The notes under the pieces: model-generated
What the model saw: only the letters and a program-made list of their open reading frames with translations
Database searches by the model: none
What the model was told of the DNA's origin: nothing
Assembly: GCF_002982315.1 (NCBI RefSeq)
Contig: NZ_MWZD01000020.1
Span: forward strand, 1-49,369
DNA length: 49,369 bases
Source: Leucobacter massiliensis
GTDB lineage: Bacteria > Actinomycetota > Actinomycetes > Actinomycetales > Microbacteriaceae
Direction: 5' to 3'
Position numbers and translations under genes: made by a program
In this document: positions 43,214-49,369 of the stretch, in pieces
How the letters are laid out: every line of letters begins with the position of its first letter
Numbering within the stretch: position 1 is the stretch's first letter

Positions 43214-43354
43214 GCTCACAGCTTAGCGGTCCTGTGCCATCGAGCATTTCTGGTCTAGGGGCGGGGCCGGTATGACTCGTAGCGTGAGTGGTGAACGCCG
43301 ACGGCACCCGCCGGCGGCGGTGATCCGATCCCCGAGCGAAAGCAGCCCCCCGTC

Positions 43355-43822
43355 ATGAGCCACAGCACCGATGTCACCGTCCGCCCCATCACCGCAGCCG
43401 ACGAAGCGCGCTGGCGCGAGCTCTACCGCGGCTACCGCGAGTTCTACAAGCTCGCCGCCGACGAAGCGGTCGTCTCGACCGTGTGGGGCTGGCTGATGGA
43501 TCCCGCGCACGTCTGCGAGGCGCTCGTCGCGGAGCATGCGGGCCGGGTCGTCGGTCTCGCCAACCACCGCTGGATGCCGCGCCCCTCCACCGGCGACGAG
43601 GGCCTGTGGCTCGACGACCTCTTCACCGACCCCGAAGTGCGCGGTCGCGGGGTGGGCCGCGCCCTCATCGCGGGGCTCGTCGAGATCGCCGCCGCGCGGC
43701 CCGGCGCCTCCGTGAGCTGGATCACCGCCGCCGACAACCACCAGGCCCAGGCGCTCTACAACAAGGTCGCCTACCGCACCCACTGGGTCACCTACGACAC
43801 CGATCCCGCCGACGCCGCCTGA
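43355..43822 (+). CDS. GNAT-family N-acetyltransferase
   Basis: This 155-residue GNAT protein has the acetyl-CoA loop in V-R-G-R-G-V-G-R-A-L-I-A and a late A-L-Y-N-K-V-A-Y motif typical of small-amine or amino-acid acetyltransferases. The ATG at 43355 follows a weak ribosome site (GAAAGCAG). It is divergent from the PdxR-like regulator, which may control it. Substrate unknown. Confidence 0.88.
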   Translation: MSHSTDVTVRPITAADEARWRELYRGYREFYKLAADEAVVSTVWGWLMDPAHVCEALVAEHAGRVVGLANHRWMPRPSTGDEGLWLDDLFTDPEVRGRGVGRALIAGLVEIAAARPGASVSWITAADNHQAQALYNKVAYRTHWVTYDTDPADAA

Positions 43823-43850
43823 GCGGCGCCGCGGCGGCGAGGGCGCGGTC

Positions 43851-43886
43851 ATTTGCATAGCAGAACGATGCAAATGCTGCTACAGT
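43851..43886 (+). promoter_or_regulatory. MarR operator and promoter
   Basis: ATTTGCAT (43851-43858) and ATGCAAAT (43868-43875) form a perfect inverted repeat with a nine-base spacer. TACAGT (43881-43886) is a -10 box eight bases before the GTG at 43895, consistent with a leaderless, self-repressed marR transcript. Confidence 0.7.
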
Positions 43887-43894
43887 AGACCACC

Positions 43895-44356
43895 GTGAGC
43901 CAAGAACGTACGGAGATGACATCGCAGGTCGATGCGCTCGCGTTGAATCTCACGCGCGTGAGCGGAGCGTTCTCGCGGCTCGCCGGGCGGGCGCCAGGCA
44001 ACGGCTACTCGCTCATCGCGTGGCGGGTGATCGCCGAGCTCGACGGGGGCGGTCCGGCGCGGGTGAGCGAGCTCGCCCAGCAGCATCGCATCGCCCAGCC
44101 GTCGATGACGGGGCTCGTGCAGCGCCTCGAAGGGGAGGGGTGGCTCACGCGGTCCCCCGACCCCGCGGACGGGAGGGCCACGCTCGTCAGCGTCACCGAT
44201 GCCGGACGAGCCGCGCTCGGACGCTTCCGTGCCGCCGCCGCCGCCCGCATCAGCCCGCAGCTGGCGCGGCTCTCCGATTTCGACCGGGCGACGCTGGCCC
44301 GCGCGGTCGAACTCATGCAGCAGCTCGTCGACGGCGTCGACGACCCCTCCGGCTGA
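43895..44356 (+). CDS. MarR-family transcriptional regulator
   Basis: This 153-residue winged-helix repressor has V-S-E-L-A-Q-Q-H-R-I-A-Q-P-S-M-T-G-L for the recognition region and D-P-A-D-G-R-A-T-L-V-S-V-T for the wing. It precedes an MFS efflux gene on the same strand. The palindrome at its own promoter indicates autoregulation of a marR-pump operon. GTG start at 43895. Confidence 0.92.
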   Translation: MSQERTEMTSQVDALALNLTRVSGAFSRLAGRAPGNGYSLIAWRVIAELDGGGPARVSELAQQHRIAQPSMTGLVQRLEGEGWLTRSPDPADGRATLVSVTDAGRAALGRFRAAAAARISPQLARLSDFDRATLARAVELMQQLVDGVDDPSG

Positions 44357-44429
44357 GCGGCGACGACCCGCGCCCCCGCGGCGCGGATCCGATCCCCCCG
44401 ACCGCCGCCCCAGCCGCCCAGGAGTCATC

Positions 44430-45770
44430 ATTCCCGCTTCAGCCCCTTCCCCGAACGCCCCGGCGCCGGCCGCCGGCGACCGCGCCGCAGCCTCCGCGCC
44501 CCGCAGGGCGTCGATCCTGCGCCAGCCCACCGCCGTGTGGGCGATCGCCTTCGCCTGCGCCATCTCCTTCATGGGGATCGGCCTCGTCGACCCGATCCTC
44601 CCGGCCATCAGCGAGGAGCTCGGCGCGAGCCCCAGCGAGACCATGCTGCTGTTCACCAGCTACCTCTTCATCACCGGCGTCGCCATGTTCTTCACGAGCT
44701 GGGTGTCGGGGCTGATCGGCGTGAAGTGGACCCTTGTCGGCGGCCTCGTGGTGATCGTCGCCTTCGCGGCGCTCGCCGGAGCATCGGGCACCGTCGACGA
44801 GATCATCGGCTTCCGTGCCGGATGGGGGCTCGGCAACGCGCTCTTCATCTCGACGGCGCTCGCCGCGATCGTCGGCGCCGCCTCCGGGGGCGCGCGGCAG
44901 GCGATCGTGCTCTATGAGGCGGCGCTCGGCGTCGGCATGGCGGTGGGGCCGCTCGTGGGCGGCGCCCTCGGCTCGCTGTCGTGGCGCGGCCCCTTCTTCG
45001 GCACGGCGGCGCTCATGGCGATCACGCTCGTGGCGATCCTGGCCCTGCTGCGCGCGCCCCGGCGGACGGCCGCCGAGCGCGCCGCCGCCCGCGCCGCGCG
45101 GCCGTCGTTCCTCGCGAGCTTCCGTGCGCTGCGCAATCCGGCGCTGCTGGCGCTCGCCACGGTCGCCGTGTTCTACAACTTCGGCTTTTTCGTGCTGCTC
45201 GCCTACAGCCCGTACCCGATGGCGGCGGCGGCGCAGGCGGCGGGCATCGCCGAGTTCGGCGCGCACGAGCTCGGGCTGGTGTTCTTCGGCTGGGGCCTCG
45301 CGCTCGCGATCACCTCGGTGCTCGTGGCGCCGGTGCTCACCCGCCGCTTCGGGCTGCGCCCGGTGCTGTTCACGATGCTCGGCGCGCTGACGGCGTGCCT
45401 CGCGCTGCTCGCCCTCTTCGTCGGCTCGCTGCCGGTGCTCGTGGCGGTCGTGGTGGTCAGCGGCCTGCTGCTCGGGATCATGAACACGGCCCTCACCGAG
45501 GCGGTGATGGAGGCGACGGATCTGCCGCGCAACGTCGCCTCCTCGACCTACTCTGGCGTGCGCTTCGTCGGCGGCGCGATCGCACCCGCCGTGGCCGGCC
45601 CGATCGCCGCGGCGATCGGCCCCGCCGCGCCCTACTGGCTGGGCGCCGCGTCCCTGCTCGTCTCCATCGCGGTGCTCGCCTGCGTCGGCGGGGTGCTGCG
45701 CCGTGTCGGCACGCCGCACGAGACCGCCGTCGCCGAGGCGGCCGTCATCGGCACCGGCGACGCCGCGTAG
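44430..45770 (+). CDS. MFS drug-efflux transporter, probable ATT start
   Basis: About 446 residues with 12 membrane segments. Family landmarks are F-M-G-I-G-L-V-D-P-I-L-P-A-I in helix one, G-R-A/G-W-G-L-G-N-A-like sequence near helix four, and G-V-G-M-A-V-G-P-L-V-G-G in helix five, typical of proton-driven multidrug exporters. No ATG, GTG or TTG lies in frame between a remote ATG inside marR (44199) and helix one. An AGGAG at 44420-44424 sits five bases before ATT at 44430, giving M-P-A-S-A-P. Either ATT is used or the third base is an error for G. Co-transcribed with marR. Confidence 0.85.
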   Translation: MPASAPSPNAPAPAAGDRAAASAPRRASILRQPTAVWAIAFACAISFMGIGLVDPILPAISEELGASPSETMLLFTSYLFITGVAMFFTSWVSGLIGVKWTLVGGLVVIVAFAALAGASGTVDEIIGFRAGWGLGNALFISTALAAIVGAASGGARQAIVLYEAALGVGMAVGPLVGGALGSLSWRGPFFGTAALMAITLVAILALLRAPRRTAAERAAARAARPSFLASFRALRNPALLALATVAVFYNFGFFVLLAYSPYPMAAAAQAAGIAEFGAHELGLVFFGWGLALAITSVLVAPVLTRRFGLRPVLFTMLGALTACLALLALFVGSLPVLVAVVVVSGLLLGIMNTALTEAVMEATDLPRNVASSTYSGVRFVGGAIAPAVAGPIAAAIGPAAPYWLGAASLLVSIAVLACVGGVLRRVGTPHETAVAEAAVIGTGDAA

Positions 45771-45913
45771 CGCCGTCCGTCCGGGCCCGCCCGGGGATCC
45801 GCCCGCCGAGCGCGCCCATTTCCGCCGAGCCCGCGCACTTCTGCGCCGCCATTTCATGCGGACTCAGCGGGAATGTGCGGATTCGCGCGCGGGCGGCGCG
45901 CCCCCTGCACGGC

Positions 45914-46591
45914 TCAGCGGCCGCCGGTGGCGAGGCGCATGAGGTCGGAGTCGAGGTCGATGCCGAGCTCCGTGCCGCCCGCGCTGCCGAAGGAGTGCTG
46001 GTAGCTGTCCCAGGAGCCGCCGCGCACCGCGGAGCGGAACCCGCCCGTGACGAGCGCCACGAGCTCCGTGGCGGCGCGGTCGATGCGGCGGCCGAAGTCG
46101 CCGCTGTTCCAGTCCTCGGGGGCGGCGAAAAGCGCGGTCGGGACCGTGATCGTGCGCAGGTAGGCGAAGAGCCCGCGCAGCTGCTCGTCGACGACGAGCG
46201 CGTGACGGGCGCTGCCCGCGGTCGCTGCCAGCGCGACGGGCGTGCCGATCAGCAGATCGTTGTCGAGGACCTGGAAGAAGGCGGTGAACAGGCCGCTCGG
46301 CCCGGCCTTGTAGACGGGGGTCGAGACGACGAGCGCATCGGCGTCGCGCACGATGTCGCTCGCGCGCTGCAGCTCGGGGGAGACGTGCTGCGAGACGAGC
46401 GCGGTCATCACGTCGGCGGCGAGCGCTCGCAGATCGATGATGCGCAGCTGCAGCGCGAGCCCCTGCTCTGCGGCGAGGGCCGCGGCGCGGTCGGCGAGGC
46501 GGGTGGCGAGCATGGTGGTCGTGGAGGGGTCGCTGGTGCCGGCGCTGATGACGGCGAGCGTGCGGGGCGCCGGATCGGGGTTCTGGTGCAT
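45914..46591 (-). CDS. NADPH-dependent FMN reductase (MsuE/CE1759-like)
   Basis: This 225-residue flavodoxin-like FMN reductase has a phosphate loop in V-I-S-A-G-T-S-D-P-S-T-T-T and V-S-T-P-V-Y-K-A-G-P-S-G-L, the family signature. Members of this subgroup are often the flavin partner of LLM-type monooxygenases, and one is encoded two genes away on the same strand with a MarR regulator between. The ATG at 46591 follows AGAAAG. Confidence 0.9.
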   Translation of the reverse strand: MHQNPDPAPRTLAVISAGTSDPSTTTMLATRLADRAAALAAEQGLALQLRIIDLRALAADVMTALVSQHVSPELQRASDIVRDADALVVSTPVYKAGPSGLFTAFFQVLDNDLLIGTPVALAATAGSARHALVVDEQLRGLFAYLRTITVPTALFAAPEDWNSGDFGRRIDRAATELVALVTGGFRSAVRGGSWDSYQHSFGSAGGTELGIDLDSDLMRLATGGR

Positions 46592-46641
46592 GCTGCGTGC
46601 TTTCTGCGGTGAGTGCGGACGGAGTGGGCGGAGGGGCGGGC

Positions 46642-47079
46642 TCAGCGGGTGAGCTTCTGGCAGAGGCGCATGAGCTCGCGCATCTCCTCCGGGGTGAGGG
46701 CCGCGCCGAGTTCGCGCTCGACGCTGCGGGCGTGCGCCCGGCCCACCTCGCGCTGCACGCGCGCGCCCTCCGGGCTCAGGGAGACGCGGACGGCGCGGCC
46801 GTCCTCGGGGTCGGCCTCGCGCTGCACGAGCCCGCGCGCGGTGAGCCGGTCGAGCATGCGCGAGAGCGCCGGCTGGCTGAGCAGCACGCCCTCCTGCACG
46901 GTGCAGATCCGCACCGGCTCGTCGTGCTTGGAGAGCGTGTAGAGCACGTCGTACTCGCGCATGCTCACCTCGTCCCACATCTCCTCGGCGGCAAAGATCC
47001 CCATCAGCGCCGAGTGCGCGGTCATCACCGACTCCCAGGCCTCGTTGGCGAGCTTGATGTCGCTGCGGCGGGTGCTCAT
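46642..47079 (-). CDS. MarR-family transcriptional regulator
   Basis: This 145-residue protein has winged-helix residues Q-E-G-V-L-L-S-Q-P-A-L-S-R-M-L-D-R-L and wing D-P-E-D-G-R-A-V-R-V-S-L. The ATG at 47079 follows GAGGGACGC. Lying between the LLM oxidoreductase and the FMN reductase genes, it probably represses the three-gene cluster through the palindrome at 48349-48366. Confidence 0.92.
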   Translation of the reverse strand: MSTRRSDIKLANEAWESVMTAHSALMGIFAAEEMWDEVSMREYDVLYTLSKHDEPVRICTVQEGVLLSQPALSRMLDRLTARGLVQREADPEDGRAVRVSLSPEGARVQREVGRAHARSVERELGAALTPEEMRELMRLCQKLTR

Positions 47080-47102
47080 GGTGCGTCCCTCCGGGTTCGG
47101 GA

Positions 47103-48290
47103 TCAGCTCAGGCCGAAGGCCGCTCCGGCCTTCGGTGCGGTGTCGAGATAGGGCGAGCCGCCCGTCACGTTATCACCGCGGTTGGCGCGGGGGCGCGGCT
47201 GCCTGGGTGCCTCCTCGCCGTACTTGGCACGGACGAGCGAGGCGTGCGAGGGGCTTTCCGGGACCTCCGGGTCGCGGTTCTTCGCGAGCTCGCGGCGCAG
47301 CACCGGCACGACCTCCTCGCCGAGCAGATCGAGCTGCTCGAGCACGGTCTTCAGCGGCAGCCCCGCATGGTCGATGAGGAACATCTGACGCTGGTAGTCG
47401 CCGAACACCTCGCGGAAGCCGAGCGTCTTGTCGATGACCTCCTGCGGGCTGCCCACGGTGAGCGGGGTCTGCGCGGTGAAGTCCTCGAGGCGGGGCCCGT
47501 GCCCGTAGACGGGCGCTTCGTCGAAGTAGGGGCGGAACTGCGAGACGGCGTCCTGCGACTTCTTCGCGATGAACGCCTGCCCGCCGAGGCCGACGATCGC
47601 CTGCTGGGCGCTGCCGTGACCGTAGTGCTCGAAGCGCTCGCGGTAGAAGCGCACGAGCCGCAGGAAGTGCTCGGAGGGGGCGAAGAGGTGGTTCGCGAAG
47701 AAGCCGTCTCCGTAGTAGGCGGCCTGCTCGGCGATCTCGGGTGTGCGGATCGAGCCGTGCCACACGAAGGGCGGCACGTCGTCGAGCGGGCGGGGCGTGC
47801 TGGTGAAGCCCTGCAGCGGGGTGCGGAAGTTGCCCTCGAAGTCGACGACGTCCTCTCGCCACAGCCGGTGCAGGAGGTTGTAGTTCTCGAGCGCGAGGGG
47901 GAGCGCGCTGCGGATGTCCTTGCCGAACCAGGGGTACACGGGCGCCGTGTTGCCCCGCCCGAGCATGAGGTCCATGCGGCCGCCGGCGAGATGCTGCAGC
48001 ATCGCGTACTCCTCGGCGATGCGCACCGGGTCGTTCGTGGTGATGAGCGTGGTGCTCGTGGAGAGCTTCAGCGTCTTCGTCTGCGCGGCGATGTAGGCGA
48101 GGAAGGTGGTGGGGCTCGACGAGAAGAACGGCGGATTGTGGTGCTCGCCGATGGCGAAGACGTCGAGGCCGACCTCTTCGGCGTGCACGGCGATGCGTGC
48201 GAGTCCCTGGATGCGCTCCGCCTCGCTCGGCGTGTCCCCGCTGACCGGGTCGCGGGTGACGTCGCTGACCGAGAAGATCCCGAATTCCAT
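47103..48290 (-). CDS. LLM-class flavin-dependent oxidoreductase (bacterial luciferase-like)
   Basis: This 395-residue F420/FMN luciferase-like barrel has G-L-D-V-F-A-I-G-E-H-H near the N-terminus, R-I-A-E-E-Y-A-M-L-Q-H-L-A-G-G-R-M-D-L-M-L-G-R-G, and V-G-S-P-Q-E-V-I-D-K in the later half. Such enzymes oxidise or desulfonate small molecules using reduced flavin; the nearby FMN reductase may supply it. The ATG at 48290 begins M-E-F-G-I-F; an upstream in-frame start at 48347 adds a non-homologous leader. Substrate unknown. Confidence 0.9.
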   Translation of the reverse strand: MEFGIFSVSDVTRDPVSGDTPSEAERIQGLARIAVHAEEVGLDVFAIGEHHNPPFFSSSPTTFLAYIAAQTKTLKLSTSTTLITTNDPVRIAEEYAMLQHLAGGRMDLMLGRGNTAPVYPWFGKDIRSALPLALENYNLLHRLWREDVVDFEGNFRTPLQGFTSTPRPLDDVPPFVWHGSIRTPEIAEQAAYYGDGFFANHLFAPSEHFLRLVRFYRERFEHYGHGSAQQAIVGLGGQAFIAKKSQDAVSQFRPYFDEAPVYGHGPRLEDFTAQTPLTVGSPQEVIDKTLGFREVFGDYQRQMFLIDHAGLPLKTVLEQLDLLGEEVVPVLRRELAKNRDPEVPESPSHASLVRAKYGEEAPRQPRPRANRGDNVTGGSPYLDTAPKAGAAFGLS

Positions 48291-48348
48291 GCTGTGCTCC
48301 GTTCCTGGGGCGCCGGATCCCCTGCCCGGCGCCGTGTGCTGCGTCAAG

Positions 48349-48366
48349 TATATGCGCTTGCATATA
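48349..48366 (-). promoter_or_regulatory. MarR-type palindrome over a promoter
   Basis: TATATGC-GCTT-GCATATA is an 18-base interrupted palindrome 59 bases upstream of the LLM oxidoreductase start. Its minus strand contains TATACT, a near-consensus -10 box, so a bound repressor would block transcription. Confidence 0.6.
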
Positions 48367-48439
48367 AGTTAACGCGCGATGCGCTCCGGTATTCCCGCCC
48401 CCCGGTGCCGGGTGGCTTGACGCGCCCGGAATCGCCTTT

Positions 48440-48456
48440 TAGACTGACTAGTCAGT
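48440..48456 (+). promoter_or_regulatory. TetR-type operator and promoter
   Basis: ACTGACTAGTCAGT (48443-48456) is a perfect 14-base palindrome of the TGACTAGTCA type often bound by TetR repressors. TAGACT (48440-48445) overlaps it as a possible -10 box for the ATPase gene. No tetR gene is visible before the contig ends. Confidence 0.6.
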
Positions 48457-48487
48457 TCAGGATTGCTTCGAGAATCGCGAGGAACAC

Positions 48488-49243
48488 GTGAGCATCAGCG
48501 CACCCGGTCACGCCGCAGCGGCGGAGACCCCGGCACCCCTGCCGATCCGGCACAGCCCGGGCGGCGCAGCGACGATCACGCCGACGGACGCGTCCGAGGT
48601 CCTCGCGCTGCGCGACGCAACGATCCGGGGCCCACGCGGCACCGTGTTCGGTCCCCTCACCTCCGTGAGCCGCCGGCCCGTCACCGCCGTGCTCGGCCCG
48701 CGCGGCAGCGGCCGCACCTCGCTGCTGCTCGCCGCGACCGGCCGCATGCGCCTGAGCGCAGGACGCGTCACCGTCCTCGGAGAGGACCGCCCGGCCGCGA
48801 TCCGCCGTCGCAGTGGTATCGCCGGCTTCGCCCAGATCGACGCCCTCGACCCCGACGTCTCCGTGGGCGCGGCACTGCGCGAGCGGCTCGCCTGGGCCCT
48901 GCCCTGGTACCGCCGCACCCCGCGCATGAGCGACGCGCTCACCTCCGAACTGCTCGCACAGGCCTTCGGCGAGTACGCACACCCCCAGCGCCGCACGCTC
49001 GTGGGCGAACTCTCGCCCGCCGAGGAGCTGCTGCTGCGCGTCGCGCTCGCGCTCGTGGAGGACCCGTCACTGCTGGCGGTCGACGACCTCGACGCGCTGC
49101 GCGAACCGGGGGAGCGGGCCATCCTCGCCGAGCGCCTGCGCGCCCTCGCCGACGACGGCATCCGCGTCCTCACCGCCACCAGCGACCCCGGAGACCTCTC
49201 GCTGCTGGACGGCGGCGGGGGCCCCGGCCTCATCGAGCTCTGA
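48488..49243 (+). CDS. degenerate ABC ATPase-like protein
   Basis: This 251-residue protein has an ABC ATPase fold but altered motifs. Walker A is G70-P-R-G-S-G-R76-T, with Arg for the catalytic Lys; the signature is L-S-P-A-E in place of L-S-G-G-Q; Walker B ends V-D199-D200 instead of D-E. A Q-loop glutamine (Q116) is present. An Ala/Pro-rich leader of about 35 residues precedes the domain. Proteins like this often sit before YhgE/Pip-type membrane proteins in actinobacteria (recalled, not checked); the downstream gene is lost at the contig end. GTG start at 48488 after AGGAAC. Confidence 0.75.
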   Translation: MSISAPGHAAAAETPAPLPIRHSPGGAATITPTDASEVLALRDATIRGPRGTVFGPLTSVSRRPVTAVLGPRGSGRTSLLLAATGRMRLSAGRVTVLGEDRPAAIRRRSGIAGFAQIDALDPDVSVGAALRERLAWALPWYRRTPRMSDALTSELLAQAFGEYAHPQRRTLVGELSPAEELLLRVALALVEDPSLLAVDDLDALREPGERAILAERLRALADDGIRVLTATSDPGDLSLLDGGGGPGLIEL

Positions 49244-49245
49244 GC

Positions 49246-49298
49246 CCGCCCGGCGCACCCGCGCCACCCGCACCACCCGCATCACCCGCGCCGGGCGG
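49246..49298 (+). terminator. possible terminator hairpin with repeat loop
   Basis: Eleven-base arms (49246-49256 and 49288-49298) are perfectly complementary, with a 31-base loop made of ACCCGC-type repeats. The long loop makes the call weak. Confidence 0.3.
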
Positions 49299-49350
49299 CG
49301 AGCCGATCCGGCCGCCCGCGGCGCACCGACCCACCTCCCCAGACGACCCC

Positions 49351-49369
49351 CTGTCTCTTATACCCATCT
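49351..49369. other. Tn5/Nextera adapter remnant
   Basis: The last 19 bases match the reverse complement of the Tn5 mosaic end used in transposase libraries (CTGTCTCTTATACACATCT) with one A-to-C change at 49364. They are not genomic. Confidence 0.95.

Noticed and set aside
45771..45913. Terminator or small gene between the MFS pump and FMN reductase genes
   Set aside because: G+C-rich fragments could pair weakly, but no stable stem with reasonable loop and no ORF with a ribosome site was found.

Overview
The window is high-G+C bacterial DNA (about 70% by eye). Genes are tightly packed, often with ATGA or GTGA stop/start overlaps, GTG starts are common, and several genes look leaderless. This and the gene content (CsbD, GAF-PP2C phosphatase with STAS and HATPase partners, bacterial topoisomerase IB, FCD-type GntR, MocR regulators, LLM flavin oxidoreductases) suggest an actinobacterium, most likely Microbacteriaceae such as Leucobacter. 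That placement is inference. It looks like one whole contig: it starts with poly-A joined to a stray copy of an internal 101-bp segment and ends in a transposon-library adapter remnant. I saw no rRNA, tRNA, CRISPR array or insertion sequence.

Layout. (1) 208-916: truncated metallophosphoesterase and CsbD stress protein. (2) 1148-5100: four-gene operon of GAF-PP2C phosphatase, cellulose-synthase-like glycosyltransferase with a large helical insert, STAS antagonist and RsbW-like kinase. (3) 5122-6147: topoisomerase IB. (4) 6287-11229 (minus): ferric-siderophore uptake (binding protein, two permeases, ATPase, siderophore-interacting reductase); the ATPase gene is broken by a 79-bp duplication/inversion. 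(5) 11443-19644: two divergent transcription units, sugar-acid dehydratase/KDPG aldolase/KDG kinase facing a polar-amino-acid-type ABC importer, a D-aminoacylase-like amidohydrolase and a GntR regulator. The same TGTCGACAA site lies between the units and before the regulator. (6) 19693-25584: assorted genes, including a MocR regulator divergent from a BenE-type transporter.

(7) 25679-41600 resembles an aromatic-compound catabolic island. It holds a LysR regulator, a five-gene Opp/Dpp-type ABC importer (one permease frameshifted), a VanB-type reductase, then amidohydrolase, Rieske ferredoxin, a degenerate amidohydrolase paralogue and an alpha/beta hydrolase. Next come a GNAT remnant, an AraC regulator, a flavin reductase/EthD-like/StyA-type monooxygenase operon and an IclR regulator. 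(8) 41675-49243: PdxR-like regulator and divergent acetyltransferase, MarR plus MFS pump, an LLM oxidoreductase/MarR/FMN reductase cluster, and a degenerate ABC ATPase behind a TetR-type palindrome.

Best candidates for undescribed biology are the partner-switching operon around the polysaccharide synthase (2), the active/degenerate amidohydrolase pair with a Rieske ferredoxin but no oxygenase (7), and the predicted amino-sugar-acid regulon (5). Several lesions (both ends, 7986-8108, near 29606) look at least as much like sequencing or assembly error as biology.
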